NCBI GenBank assembly: GCA_002748065.1
Contig: PDRJ01000022.1
Span: forward strand, 1 to 48,838
Direction: 5' to 3'
DNA: 48,838 nt
From: Bacteroidota bacterium
Lineage (GTDB): Bacteria > Bacteroidota > Bacteroidia > Bacteroidales > BM520
Positions 1-8,978 of the stretch are shown piece after piece (position 1 is the stretch's first letter; each line of letters begins with the position of its first letter). The notes below the pieces were generated by a model. It was given only the letters and a program-made list of their open reading frames with translations, ran no database searches and was not told where the DNA came from. The position numbers and the translations under genes were made by a program.

Positions 1-1
1 A

Positions 2-874
2 ATAGAATTTAAACAAATAGTAGGTCGTGGAACCCGACTTTTTGATGGCAAAGAGTTTTTTACAATCTACGATTTTGTCAACGCTTATCAACGTTTTTCT
101 GACCCTGAATGGGATGGAGAGCCTCAACCCGAAGAACCTTGTGCCATTTGTGGTGAAATCCCTTGTGTTTGCAAAAAGCCATCACTACAACCTTGCCCTG
201 TTTGCGGACAAAGACCTTGCATTTGTGGGAAAGAACCGCCCGAACCATGTGCTGTTTGTGGTCAACGCCCTTGTATTTGTCCTAAGAAAGCAAAAGTCAA
301 ATTGAAAGATGGCGAAGCAAGAGAAATACAACATATAATTGGCACTTCGTTCTGGAATGCGGACGGAAAACTAATTTCAGCACAGGAATTCTTAGAAAAT
401 TTGTTTGGAGAATTGCCAAACTTTTTCAAAAGCGAAGAAGAATTACGACAAATTTGGAGCAATCCGATTACAAGAAAATCCTTACTTGAAAAATTGGACG
501 AAGCAGGTTTTGGCAAAGACGAATTAAAAACACTTCAAAAGTTAATAAACGCAGAAAAGAGTGATTTGTTTGATGTGTTGGAATATGTTTTTAATAGCGA
601 CTTTGAACCGATAACACGAGAAGAAAGAGCCACAAGAGCGAAAGCAACAATATTTGCATTACTAAATGACAAGCAGAAAGAATTTATTGAATTTGTATTA
701 ACTAAATATGTTGAAGCAGGAGTTTCGGAGCTTGATCAAGAAAAATTACCAATTTTATTGCAGACAAAATATCAATCATTGGAAGATGCAATGGGAATTT
801 TAGGAGACGTTCAGAATATAAGTTCGTTATTTATCGAATTTCAGAAGCACTTGTATGAAACAAAAGTAGCCTAA
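2..874 (+). CDS. hsdR: Type I restriction enzyme R subunit, C-terminal part (5' end outside window)
   Basis: The frame is open from the window edge to a TAA at 874, so only the last 290 residues are visible. HsdR is the ATP-dependent translocase and nuclease subunit of type I restriction systems. The visible part begins with the superfamily 2 helicase motif VI (QIVGRGTRL, residues 5-13). Then follow three modules of the form C-x2-C-x4-C-x-C with an 18-residue period (Cys 47/50/55/57, 65/68/73/75, 83/86/91/93). The rest is a helical C-terminal domain like that of the EcoEI R family (FIEFVL...GVSELDQEKLP...LLQTKYQS...FQKHLYE). The gene is much AT-richer than what follows, which suggests horizontal acquisition. 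hsdM and hsdS would be expected upstream. The family call is firm; a zinc-binding role for the cysteines is inferred. Confidence 0.85.
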   Translation: MEFKQIVGRGTRLFDGKEFFTIYDFVNAYQRFSDPEWDGEPQPEEPCAICGEIPCVCKKPSLQPCPVCGQRPCICGKEPPEPCAVCGQRPCICPKKAKVKLKDGEAREIQHIIGTSFWNADGKLISAQEFLENLFGELPNFFKSEEELRQIWSNPITRKSLLEKLDEAGFGKDELKTLQKLINAEKSDLFDVLEYVFNSDFEPITREERATRAKATIFALLNDKQKEFIEFVLTKYVEAGVSELDQEKLPILLQTKYQSLEDAMGILGDVQNISSLFIEFQKHLYETKVA

Positions 875-1027
875 CCAAATGCCAACCCCATACACATTTG
901 CGATTATTTACAAAGTGTTAATTTATTTTGGATCCCTTCTACCAACCCCTCATCGGAAGTCTGCCAAGGCGGCCTGATTTTGCTTATGCCTGAGGGATGT
1001 TCTTTGGGGGGCTTACTTTAAGATCCC

Positions 1028-3013
1028 CTATCCCCGTTCATCCGCCTTGTAGGCGCCTCGGTGGTGGAGGATCCATTGGCTTCGGTGCAGCGGGTTGACG
1101 CCTTTGTAAGGACGCTCTTTCCCTTCCCCCTCCGGGCATTCGCGGTATCCCGCAAATTGAAACCGGAGTATTCCCTTCCCCTTGGTGAGGGAGTTGAAGG
1201 GGATGCTGTACTCATGGCTTGTGGCTACTGGAACCCAACCACTTACGCGCACCATGCCCTCCTCAAAAACGGGAGTTTCAATGCTGCCCCGCATCTTGTT
1301 CATATCCCCGGCAATGCTCCCCAGGGTCTCTTCCGGCGCAAGGATATGGTAACGATAAATCGGCTCCAGCAGCCGGGTGCCGGCACGGCGTAGCCCCTCC
1401 ATAATACCCATGGGGGTGGCCAGGATAAAGTCCCCCGGACGGCTGTGCATCTCATGGTCCTCCCCCCCCACAAGGGTAATCTTAATATCGGTGACCTCCC
1501 ACCCCTTGATGCCCTGCCGCAACGCCTGGGGGATGGTGCGCTCAATCTCGTTCTGGTATTTCCGGTGGATCCGGTTAACGCCCACTTCTGAGCGGTATAC
1601 GACGCCGCTGCCTCTCGCTCCCGGTTCAATGCGAAAGGCCATAACTGCCCAGCAGGGCTTGGGCATGGTGTACTCCACAAATCCCGTCGAAGAGCTTATG
1701 GGGGTCTCCTTATAGATAATGGAGGGGGTGTCAAAGCGTACGGCTATGCCAAACCGCTCTTCCAACTCCGCCGCTAAGATCTGCATGCGAATGATCCCCG
1801 TAAGGGTGAGGTGCATCTCCCGCTCCTCTTTGTGCCATTGAAACCCGAGGTTCGGATCCTCCGCATCGATATGCCTCAGCGCTTCGCCCAACTTACCGTA
1901 GTCTGCCTCCTGCTCGGGATGGATCCGTATGGTGAGTACGGGAGGGATCAGCTTCATCTTTTGGCGTACCCCTGCCGGATTTCCCAGGATGTCCCCGGGG
2001 CGAATGTCCGGGATGCCCGATAAAATACCAACGTCGCCGGGGGCAATGGTGCCCATATCCACCTGCTTGGCGGTGAAGTTCTTTTTGATGGTGGCAATCT
2101 TGATCTCTTTCTGTTGAGTGTGGTTTAGGATCAAGTCCTTGGTGGTGAGGCTTCCGCTAAAAAGCCGCACATGCGCAAGCCGCCCAAAGGTGGGGTCGTG
2201 CTCCACTTTGAAAACGATGGCGGCGAGCTCGTCGGCGGAGAGGGTGGGACTCGCCGGCGGGAAGAGCGTCGTAACGGTGTCTAAAAGTTCCGTGGTTCCA
2301 ATTTCGTTTTTGGCTATGGAGGCTACCACGGGAACCACCCGCCTCTCTCGGGTCTGACGGAGGGTGTGTTCGATGATCTCTTCGTAGGAGAAGAGATCCC
2401 CCTCCAGGTACTTGGCCAGAAAGGCATCGTCACCGATGGCTAACGACTCCAGAGAGAGGGTTCGCAACTCCGGGTCGGCAGCCTCATGGCACCAAAGGTT
2501 GGTGATGTTGGCGGAGGATAAGCCCTCTGCCACGGGAGAGTAGAGAACCACCGGGGCGATGGCTAACTCCTTGGAGAGCTGCATAACTACCCGGCGAAAA
2601 TCCGCACCCTGTCGATCCACCTTGTTGATGACCATGAGGGTGGGGATGCCCATTTTGCGCAACGCCTCCCATAGGAGGTAGGTGTGCGACTGTACGCCCT
2701 CCACCGCCGATAGTACAAGGATCGCACTGTCAACGATATAGAGCGATCGTTCCACCTCGGAGACAAAGTCGGCGTGTCCGGGAGTATCCATAAGGTTGAG
2801 GGTGTAGTCTTTCCATTGAAAAGATACAGGGGCGGTGCGGATGGAAATGCCCCGTTTCTTCTCCAGGGCCATGCGGTCAGTGGTGGTGGTTCCGGCATCC
2901 ACGTTACCCTTGGTGCGTATGGCACCACTGGTGTAAAGCATATTCTCGGTCAACGTAGTTTTTCCGGCATCCACATGGGCCAAGATTCCGACATTTAGTA
3001 TTCCTTTGTTCAT
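1028..3013 (-). CDS. TetM/EF-G-like translational GTPase (ribosomal-protection family paralogue)
   Basis: 661-residue translation-factor GTPase of the EF-G/TetM class. G1 AHVDAGKTT is at residues 12-20, then DTPGH (G3) and NKVD (G4). The EF-G-like domains II-V follow, with the domain V stretch GTRLLEPIYRYHILAPEE aligning with TetM. The tip of domain IV, where TetM-type proteins carry the SPVST motif that displaces tetracycline, reads EDHEMHSRPGDF and resembles EF-G instead. It is therefore more likely a housekeeping ribosome-acting GTPase than a resistance determinant. The start at 3013 (MNKGILNVGILAHVD) is preferred over an in-frame ATG at 3037 because a TAnnTTTG promoter box occupies 3026-3033. 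The transcript would be almost leaderless. It is divergent from the tRNA gene. Family 0.9; function uncertain. Confidence 0.88.
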   Translation of the reverse strand: MNKGILNVGILAHVDAGKTTLTENMLYTSGAIRTKGNVDAGTTTTDRMALEKKRGISIRTAPVSFQWKDYTLNLMDTPGHADFVSEVERSLYIVDSAILVLSAVEGVQSHTYLLWEALRKMGIPTLMVINKVDRQGADFRRVVMQLSKELAIAPVVLYSPVAEGLSSANITNLWCHEAADPELRTLSLESLAIGDDAFLAKYLEGDLFSYEEIIEHTLRQTRERRVVPVVASIAKNEIGTTELLDTVTTLFPPASPTLSADELAAIVFKVEHDPTFGRLAHVRLFSGSLTTKDLILNHTQQKEIKIATIKKNFTAKQVDMGTIAPGDVGILSGIPDIRPGDILGNPAGVRQKMKLIPPVLTIRIHPEQEADYGKLGEALRHIDAEDPNLGFQWHKEEREMHLTLTGIIRMQILAAELEERFGIAVRFDTPSIIYKETPISSSTGFVEYTMPKPCWAVMAFRIEPGARGSGVVYRSEVGVNRIHRKYQNEIERTIPQALRQGIKGWEVTDIKITLVGGEDHEMHSRPGDFILATPMGIMEGLRRAGTRLLEPIYRYHILAPEETLGSIAGDMNKMRGSIETPVFEEGMVRVSGWVPVATSHEYSIPFNSLTKGKGILRFQFAGYRECPEGEGKERPYKGVNPLHRSQWILHHRGAYKADERG

Positions 3014-3025
3014 AAGAAGAGGATA

Positions 3026-3033
3026 CAAAGATA
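3026..3033 (-). promoter_or_regulatory. Bacteroidota -7 promoter box (TATCTTTG) of the TetM-like GTPase gene
   Basis: The minus strand reads TATCTTTG, a full match to the TAnnTTTG consensus of the Bacteroidota primary sigma factor. It lies 13 nt upstream of the ATG at 3013. It overlaps the in-frame codons of a longer start, which decides in favour of the shorter one. Confidence 0.65.
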
Positions 3034-3062
3034 GCATCCATTTTCAGATGGAAAAAAAATAC

Positions 3063-3070
3063 TACCTTTG
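3063..3070 (+). promoter_or_regulatory. Bacteroidota -7 promoter box (TACCTTTG) of tRNA-Arg
   Basis: TACCTTTG matches TAnnTTTG and sits 48 nt before the mature 5' end of the tRNA. It faces away from the divergent GTPase promoter at 3026-3033. Confidence 0.65.
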
Positions 3071-3117
3071 CACCCTCGTTGGCGGTGTATGAGGGGGTGC
3101 CCTTGCCGTCCAAAGTT

Positions 3118-3189
3118 GGCCCCATAGTTCAAGGGATAGAACGGAAGTTTCCTAAACTTCAGATTCTGGTTCGAGTCCAGGTGGGGCTA
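3118..3189 (+). tRNA. tRNA-Arg, anticodon CCT
   Basis: A complete cloverleaf can be folded. The acceptor stem is GGCCCCA (3118-3124) with TGGGGCT (3182-3188), a G-T wobble at the first pair. The D-stem is GTTC/GAAC (3127-3130, 3139-3142). The anticodon stem GAAGT/ACTTC (3144-3148, 3156-3160) closes loop TTCCTAA with anticodon CCT at 3151-3153. The T-arm has TTCGAGT in its loop, and the discriminator is A3189. CCA is not encoded. It reads AGG codons. Confidence 0.93.
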
Positions 3190-3258
3190 CACCTAAGAGT
3201 TGCGCAAAGCCGGAGGCTCCCCGGTGTTGCAGAGAAGGATCTCAAGCCCTCGGGATGC

Positions 3259-5160
3259 TTAGTAGGCGCGCTCGTTTTTCCCTTCAATGTAGTTGATAAA
3301 GGATTTGTTAACCACCTTGTTCCCTCCGGGAGTGGGGTAGTCACCCGTAAAATACCAGTCGCCGGTGTGTTCGGGACAACACAGGTGCAGGTCGTCAGTT
3401 TTCTGATAGATGATCTTTACCGTGGATCGGATGCCCTTGGGGGTGAGAAGCTCCGATATTTTCCGGTTCATCTCCGCCAGCGACAGGGGTTGGTAGATCT
3501 CTTTTACATAGTTTACTATCTGCTCCTTGGGCAGGTGCTCCTGGGCTTTGCATTTTTGGTAAACCTGGTTAATCACCTTCCCCATTTTTTTCTCCTTTAG
3601 TAGGGCAATGGCCGCATTAAAGGCGATGAAATCTCCCATCTTGGCCATGTCGATACCATAGCAGTCGGGATAACGTATCTGAGGAGCCGAGGAGACAATG
3701 ATGATCTGTTTGGGGTTCAATCGATCCAGGATGCGGAGAATACTCTTCTTCAAGGTGGTTCCCCGTACGATGGAGTCGTCCAATACCACCAGGTTATCCA
3801 GCCCCGGCCGTACCGACCCGTAGGTGATATCGTAAACGTGGGCAACCAGGTCGTCACGGGCGTTATCTTCGGTGATAAAGGTGCGAAGCTTGATATCCTT
3901 AACAGCTACTTTTTCAGCCCGGGGGCGGAATTTGAGGATCTCAGAAACCTTTTCCGGTGTTAAGGAGCCGTTGAGGGCCACAATCCTCTCCGTATTCACC
4001 TTATCACAGTGGTTGCGTAACCCTTCCACCAAGCCATAAAATGCTACGGAAGCGGTGTTGGGGATGTAGCTAAACACCGTGTTCTGAATATCGTGGTCAA
4101 TGGCTTCCAATACTGCGGGCGTAAGCTGAATGCCCAGCTGTTTCCGCTCTTTGTAAATCTCTTCATCGGTGCCTCGGGAGAAGTAGATGCGTTCAAAAGA
4201 GCAGGCCTTTCTCGGTTGGGGCGTGGTGTAAGGGACAAGGGTAACCTCCCCACTCTTCCTCATCAGCAATGCGTGTCCCGGATCAATCTCTTTCACCTGT
4301 GCACTGGTGAGGTTAAAGGTGGTCTGAATCACCGGTCGTTCCGAAGCGGCCACAATCACCTCCTCATCCATATAGTAGTAGGCGGGCCTGATTCCGGCAG
4401 GATCTCGCATCACAAAGGCATCACCATGGCCCAGGATCCCGGCGATGGCATACCCCCCATCCCAATACCTGGAGGATTTCTCCAGGATGTCTCTCAGGTC
4501 GATGTGTTCAATGATCTTATCGGTGATCTCGGGTTTTTTGAACCCTTGCTCTTTAAACTTGAGATAGAGCGTTTCGTTCTCCTGATCCAGAAAGTGACCG
4601 ATCTTCTCCAACATGGTGACCGTGTCGGAAGTCTCCACGGGATATTGCCCAAAGGAGACCAGGCGGTCAAAGAGTTCATTCACGTTGGTAAGGTTAAAGT
4701 TCCCCGCAAGAATAAGGTTTCGGGTTTTCCAGTTGTTGACCCGCATAACCGGGTGCAGGTTGCGGATGTCATTTTTGCCGAAAGTGCCATAGCGGAGGTG
4801 CCCCAAAAAGAGCTCACCGGTAAAGGGCGCATGGTTTTTCATCCACCTCACATCCCTTAGCCTGCTGGGGTATTTCTCTCGGATCGCTTCGTACTCCTTG
4901 TAGGTCTTGCTGAAAAGGCTGTTGATGGGTGTCGAAGCATTGGAGCGCTCTCGATCAATATAGCGCTTTCCCGGGGGCATGTCAAACTTCACACAAGCCA
5001 TCCCCGCACCATCTTGACCGCGGTTGTGCTGCTTCTCCATTAACAGTTGTAATTTATGGATCCCGTAGAGGGTGGTACCGTATTTGGTGACGTAGTATTG
5101 TAGTGGCTTGCGCAGACGAATCATGGCAATTCCACACTCATGCTTTATAGCTTCGCTCAT
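3259..5160 (-). CDS. Amidophosphoribosyltransferase-like protein (long PurF paralogue)
   Basis: 633-residue protein with the two PurF modules: an N-terminal class II glutamine amidotransferase (Ntn) domain and a C-terminal type I phosphoribosyltransferase domain. The canonical reaction makes 5-phosphoribosylamine from PRPP and glutamine, the first step of purine synthesis. The nucleophile is Cys9 in MSEAIKHECGIA, behind a short propeptide as in Bacillus PurF. RGQDGAG and GHLRYGTFG are glutaminase motifs, and VVLDDSIVRGTT is the PRPP-binding loop. It is longer than usual PurF (about 470-510 residues), with an insertion after the first strand and a C-terminal tail containing HLCCPEHTGDWY. The start at 5160 is chosen because GGAGG lies just upstream, whereas the longer reading frame would run into the promoter at 5186-5193. 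It may be a second PurF form; the genome should be checked for a canonical one. Confidence 0.85.
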   Translation of the reverse strand: MSEAIKHECGIAMIRLRKPLQYYVTKYGTTLYGIHKLQLLMEKQHNRGQDGAGMACVKFDMPPGKRYIDRERSNASTPINSLFSKTYKEYEAIREKYPSRLRDVRWMKNHAPFTGELFLGHLRYGTFGKNDIRNLHPVMRVNNWKTRNLILAGNFNLTNVNELFDRLVSFGQYPVETSDTVTMLEKIGHFLDQENETLYLKFKEQGFKKPEITDKIIEHIDLRDILEKSSRYWDGGYAIAGILGHGDAFVMRDPAGIRPAYYYMDEEVIVAASERPVIQTTFNLTSAQVKEIDPGHALLMRKSGEVTLVPYTTPQPRKACSFERIYFSRGTDEEIYKERKQLGIQLTPAVLEAIDHDIQNTVFSYIPNTASVAFYGLVEGLRNHCDKVNTERIVALNGSLTPEKVSEILKFRPRAEKVAVKDIKLRTFITEDNARDDLVAHVYDITYGSVRPGLDNLVVLDDSIVRGTTLKKSILRILDRLNPKQIIIVSSAPQIRYPDCYGIDMAKMGDFIAFNAAIALLKEKKMGKVINQVYQKCKAQEHLPKEQIVNYVKEIYQPLSLAEMNRKISELLTPKGIRSTVKIIYQKTDDLHLCCPEHTGDWYFTGDYPTPGGNKVVNKSFINYIEGKNERAY

Positions 5161-5185
5161 TGAATAGCCTCCGGTATGTAAAAGA

Positions 5186-5193
5186 CAAAAGTA
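5186..5193 (-). promoter_or_regulatory. Bacteroidota -7 promoter box (TACTTTTG) of the purF-like gene
   Basis: The minus strand reads TACTTTTG, matching TAnnTTTG, 26 nt upstream of the ATG at 5160. A GGAGG ribosome-binding site lies between the two. Confidence 0.6.
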
Positions 5194-5244
5194 CAAAATT
5201 CCCCTTATCCCCCTAACGGTATCGTCAGGTTAGGGGTAAATTTA

Positions 5245-5252
5245 TAACTTTG
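5245..5252 (+). promoter_or_regulatory. Bacteroidota -7 promoter box (TAACTTTG) of the C69 peptidase operon
   Basis: TAACTTTG matches TAnnTTTG and lies 95 nt before the ATG at 5348. It is back to back with the purF-like promoter. The leader is moderately long; I see no known regulatory element in it. Confidence 0.55.
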
Positions 5253-5347
5253 TGAAGCAATATGAATAACGGTGGCGCTGTAGGTATGAGGAATTACCTT
5301 CGTGTGGATCTTCTGCATATGGTACTGCTACCCTGAAATGTTTCGTT

Positions 5348-6943
5348 ATGAGAAGAGTTCTTTTTTTGGTAATCCTTCTGGGCATGCAATGGCTTGTCCT
5401 TGGTCAGGTGGATAAGAGTGATTGGCAAGGAGGTGTCCCCGAAGGGTGTACGTCGGTGACCGTTGGCCGCTTGGCCTCCTTTGATGGTTCCGTGATAACC
5501 AGCCATACCGATGATTCCCATCGTACCCGTTCGTGGATGGATATCCAACCTCCGCGGAAATACCCTGCCGGAGCTACAGTAAAGATGTATAAGCGGGAGA
5601 AGGATAATAGCCAAGCTATGCCCGCCTATGGCCATCGTGAGATTGGTACAATTCCTCAGGTGGAGGAGACTTTCGGTTATATTAACACGGCTTATCCCTG
5701 TATGAATACCCGTCAGCTGGGGATTGGGGAGTCCACCTTTGGCGGACGGGAAGAGTTACAATCCGATGCGGGGCTTGTGGATTGTCAACGCCTGTGCAAA
5801 CTGATGCTAGAGCGTTGCGAAACTGCGCGGGAAGCCATTAAGATGGCTGATGCCCTTACAAAAGAGTATGGCTGGAATGATGCCGGTGAGTGTTTGACCA
5901 TTGCCGACACCAAGGAGGTGTGGCACTTCGAAATTGTGGGACCGGGCAAAGGAGAGGTCGGCGCTGTATGGGTAGCACAACGGGTACCGGATGACCATAT
6001 CTCCGTCAATGCCAACGCCAGCACCATTCGGCAGATTGACTTAGAGAATCCCGACTATTTCATGGCTTCCGATAATGTCTTTGAGGTGGCTCAAGCCAAA
6101 GGATACTGGGATCCGGCACAAGGGCCCTTCTCCTTCTGTGAGGCCTATGCTCCCCATAGCCGCGCTTCGGTGGCCGCATGGCGTCGCGAGTGGCGGGTGT
6201 TTGATTTGCTGGCACCGTCGTTGAAGTTGAACCCCATGGCCGGCAACTACCCCTTCTCGGTAAAACCGGATAAGAAGGTGACGTTGCAACAACTGGTGGA
6301 CCTCTTTAAAGACTACTACGAGGATACACCCTACGATATGACCAAAGATCTGTTGGTGGCCGACAAGGAGGGCAAAGCGGTGATCTCCCCTCTGGGTAAT
6401 CCGTTTATGCCCTATGATATGTTGGAGATGCTTCGCATCAATGGTGGATGGGGTGCCCTGGGTGAGCGGACCATCGCCCGGTGGTACACCATGTATGCCA
6501 CCATTATCCAATGCCGCGACTGGCTTCCGGATCCCATTGGCGGCGTGGTGTGGCTGGCTCAAGACAACGTAGCCACTTCCCTCTATGTGCCCGTTTATTG
6601 CGGGGTTACCGATGTGGCGAAACCCTATAAAACGCCGGGGCGTGTCAATGGATTTACCCGCGAGTCCGCCTGGTGGGCCTTTAACCGTTTAGGCACGTTG
6701 GCTGCTCAACGTTGGGGCGATATGCGACACGATGTGGATGCGGTTTGGAATCCCCTTCAAGCCAAACTCTTCGTGGAGCAAAAAACCGTGGAAGCGGAAG
6801 CACAACGCATTTATGAGACCCAAGGAACCCAAGAGGTGGTAAAGTTTCTTACCGACTACTCCACGAGGTGGGAAGAGAAGGTGGTTAAACGCGCCTGGAG
6901 ACTGGGCGACGAGCTGTGGACAAAATACGACGAGAAGTTTTAG
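5348..6943 (+). CDS. Secreted dipeptidase, peptidase family C69
   Basis: 531-residue Ntn-hydrolase of family C69 (PepD type), which releases amino acids from dipeptides. An N-terminal signal peptide (hydrophobic residues 4-18) targets it to the periplasm or surface. The probable nucleophile is Cys34 in EGCTSVTVG, which would become N-terminal after propeptide removal. FDGSVITSHTDDSH follows in the usual position, and the length fits the family. It is followed after 9 nt by a YfcC-type carrier and then a DUF4268 gene. This looks like one transcript in which dipeptides are cleaved outside the cytoplasm and products are imported. The specific substrate cannot be told. Confidence 0.9.
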   Translation: MRRVLFLVILLGMQWLVLGQVDKSDWQGGVPEGCTSVTVGRLASFDGSVITSHTDDSHRTRSWMDIQPPRKYPAGATVKMYKREKDNSQAMPAYGHREIGTIPQVEETFGYINTAYPCMNTRQLGIGESTFGGREELQSDAGLVDCQRLCKLMLERCETAREAIKMADALTKEYGWNDAGECLTIADTKEVWHFEIVGPGKGEVGAVWVAQRVPDDHISVNANASTIRQIDLENPDYFMASDNVFEVAQAKGYWDPAQGPFSFCEAYAPHSRASVAAWRREWRVFDLLAPSLKLNPMAGNYPFSVKPDKKVTLQQLVDLFKDYYEDTPYDMTKDLLVADKEGKAVISPLGNPFMPYDMLEMLRINGGWGALGERTIARWYTMYATIIQCRDWLPDPIGGVVWLAQDNVATSLYVPVYCGVTDVAKPYKTPGRVNGFTRESAWWAFNRLGTLAAQRWGDMRHDVDAVWNPLQAKLFVEQKTVEAEAQRIYETQGTQEVVKFLTDYSTRWEEKVVKRAWRLGDELWTKYDEKF

Positions 6944-6952
6944 GGCCTACTT

Positions 6953-8560
6953 ATGAATGAAATAAAACGTAAAAAACGACAGATCCCGCACACCTACGTG
7001 GTCGTATTTGGGGTCATTCTGCTGAGTGCCCTTCTCACCTGGTTTGTGCCTGGAGGGGAGTATGTGGTAAAATCCGTGCAGAATGCAGAGGGCGTGGAAG
7101 TGGAACAGGCCGTATTTCAGTATGTGGATGCTCAACCGCAAACCTGGCAGGTCTTTGGAGCCATGTTCAAGGGGTTCGAAAAACAGGCAGGGATCATCAT
7201 CTTTATCTTTATCATCGGGGGTGCCTTTGGCATACTGAATGCCAGCAAAGCCATCGATGTGGGGATCATGAGTTTCCTGAGGTGGACACGTAAGTTAGAG
7301 CGTTTCCGGGTGATCCGGTTTATAGGGGTGGACAATATCATTCTAACGTTGGTCTATGCGCTCTTTTCTACCTTTGGTGCGGTTTTTGGCATGAGCGAAG
7401 AGACCATCGCCTTTATCATTATCATCATACCGTTGGCGATCTCCATGGGGTACGATAGTATTGTAGGGGTAAATATGGTCTTTGTGGCAGCCGGCTTGGG
7501 CTTTGCTGGTGCCATCTTAAATCCCTTTACCATTGGGATTGCTCAGGGCCTTGCCGGCCTACCCCTTTTCTCCGGCATTGAATACCGTCTGTTTATGTGG
7601 ATTGTCCTTACGGTGGTGGGGCTTTTATGGCTCCTTGTCTATGCCCGGAAAGTTAAGAGAAATCCGCGCCGTTCTCTGGTCTATGAAGACGATGCCTATT
7701 GGCGCGCCCGCGGCGAGGCTCAAGGTCAGGAGACGGCTTATTATACGCCCCGTGCAGCTTGGATCACCTACTTTTTTATCCTGGTGTGCCTGCTTCTCTT
7801 TTCATACTATTACACCATCACGGTGATGAAAATCGGAAACAGTGAGTGGTCAGGGCCGATCATTCCTATAGCTACCGGGCTTTTCGCCATATTGGGCTTT
7901 GTTGCCCTGCGTAAGTCTGTTCATTTTTATATCCTAACACTGCTCGCCATGACCATCCTCTTTTTGGTGGTAGGTGTGATGGGATACGGTTGGTATATCA
8001 TGAAGATTGCGGCTCTCTTCTTGGCGCTGGGGATCTTTAGTGGAATGGCCAAAGGGGAATCGGCAAACATGATCACCAAGCTCTTTTTGGAAGGCTCCAA
8101 AGATATCCTTTCAGCGGCCCTTATTGTCGGGCTTGCCGGTGGTATTGTGGTGATTTTGGAAGATGGCCGGGTGATCGACACCCTGCTTCACGGCATGGCG
8201 CAATCCATGCAGAATGTGGGTCAAATAGGGGCCGTGGGCGTGATGTATGTGATACAGACCGTGATCAATATTGCTATCCCCAGCGGTTCGGCCAAGGCGG
8301 CTATTACCATGCCGGTGATGGCGCCGTTTAGTGATCTGATTGGCCTCTCCCGGCAGGCTACGGTGGTGGCCTTTCAACTGGGAGATGGATTTACCAATAT
8401 GATTACGCCTACCTCCGGCGTGCTTATGGGCGTGCTGGGCGTGGCTAAAATTCCCTATGAGAAGTGGGTGCGGTGGATCGGCCCCTTTATGGTGCTGCTC
8501 ATCGTGCTGGGTTTCCTTCTTTTGATCCCCACTGTAACTATGCATCTTAACGGTTTTTAG
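6953..8560 (+). CDS. YfcC-family (C4-dicarboxylate anaerobic carrier-like) membrane transporter
   Basis: 535-residue polytopic inner-membrane protein with about 12 hydrophobic segments. It begins with a basic stretch (KRKKRQIPHTYVVVFGVILLSALLTW) typical of the YfcC/DcuC-like family. Re-entrant-type motifs such as NPFTIGIAQGLAGLPLFSG and IPSGSAKAAITMP are present in both halves. Family members are proposed to carry amino acids, peptides or C4-dicarboxylates, and the substrate is not established. Its position 9 nt after a C69 dipeptidase suggests uptake of peptide hydrolysis products; this is inference from context. Confidence 0.85.
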   Translation: MNEIKRKKRQIPHTYVVVFGVILLSALLTWFVPGGEYVVKSVQNAEGVEVEQAVFQYVDAQPQTWQVFGAMFKGFEKQAGIIIFIFIIGGAFGILNASKAIDVGIMSFLRWTRKLERFRVIRFIGVDNIILTLVYALFSTFGAVFGMSEETIAFIIIIIPLAISMGYDSIVGVNMVFVAAGLGFAGAILNPFTIGIAQGLAGLPLFSGIEYRLFMWIVLTVVGLLWLLVYARKVKRNPRRSLVYEDDAYWRARGEAQGQETAYYTPRAAWITYFFILVCLLLFSYYYTITVMKIGNSEWSGPIIPIATGLFAILGFVALRKSVHFYILTLLAMTILFLVVGVMGYGWYIMKIAALFLALGIFSGMAKGESANMITKLFLEGSKDILSAALIVGLAGGIVVILEDGRVIDTLLHGMAQSMQNVGQIGAVGVMYVIQTVINIAIPSGSAKAAITMPVMAPFSDLIGLSRQATVVAFQLGDGFTNMITPTSGVLMGVLGVAKIPYEKWVRWIGPFMVLLIVLGFLLLIPTVTMHLNGF

Positions 8561-8561
8561 T

Positions 8562-8978
8562 ATGTTTACCAGAGAAGAAGAAAAAGCGTTACGATTGGCC
8601 TTCTGGCACCAGTTTGAGGCCTTTAGCCGCGCAAAAGGGCGAAGAAAAAAATGGCTTATGCAGAATACCGGGATCACTCCTGTGAACTTAAAATTCGACT
8701 TGGATAGGGAGCGGGCCTTGGTGGGCGTGGATATTATGAGCCGAAGCTTAGAGCGGCGTATTTACTATTATGAGAAGTTCGAAAGCCTAAAAACCCTGCT
8801 CCGGGAGGCTATGGGGCAAGAGGTGATATGGGACCTGGAGTATCCTGTCGCCCCGGGAAAAGAGATCGCCCGGATCTATGTGGTGCTGCCCGGAGTGGAC
8901 ATCTATAACCAAAAGACCTGGGAAAAAACCTGGGCCTTTTTCTATGAAAAAATGACCGCTTATTCGCTTTGCCGCTGA
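8562..8978 (+). CDS. DUF4268 domain protein
   Basis: 138-residue cytoplasmic protein starting 1 nt after the carrier stop codon, so probably translationally coupled. The sequence FTREEEKALRLAFWHQFE near the start and IYNQKTWEKTWAFFYEKM near the end resemble the DUF4268 family, which occurs widely in Bacteroidota and is remotely nuclease-like. No signal peptide or membrane segment. Function unknown. The link with the two upstream genes is positional only. Confidence 0.75.
   Translation: MFTREEEKALRLAFWHQFEAFSRAKGRRKKWLMQNTGITPVNLKFDLDRERALVGVDIMSRSLERRIYYYEKFESLKTLLREAMGQEVIWDLEYPVAPGKEIARIYVVLPGVDIYNQKTWEKTWAFFYEKMTAYSLCR

Noticed and set aside
1028..3013. Annotation as tetracycline resistance tet gene
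   Set aside because: The SPVST loop needed for drug displacement is replaced by EF-G-like residues; called a TetM-like GTPase instead.
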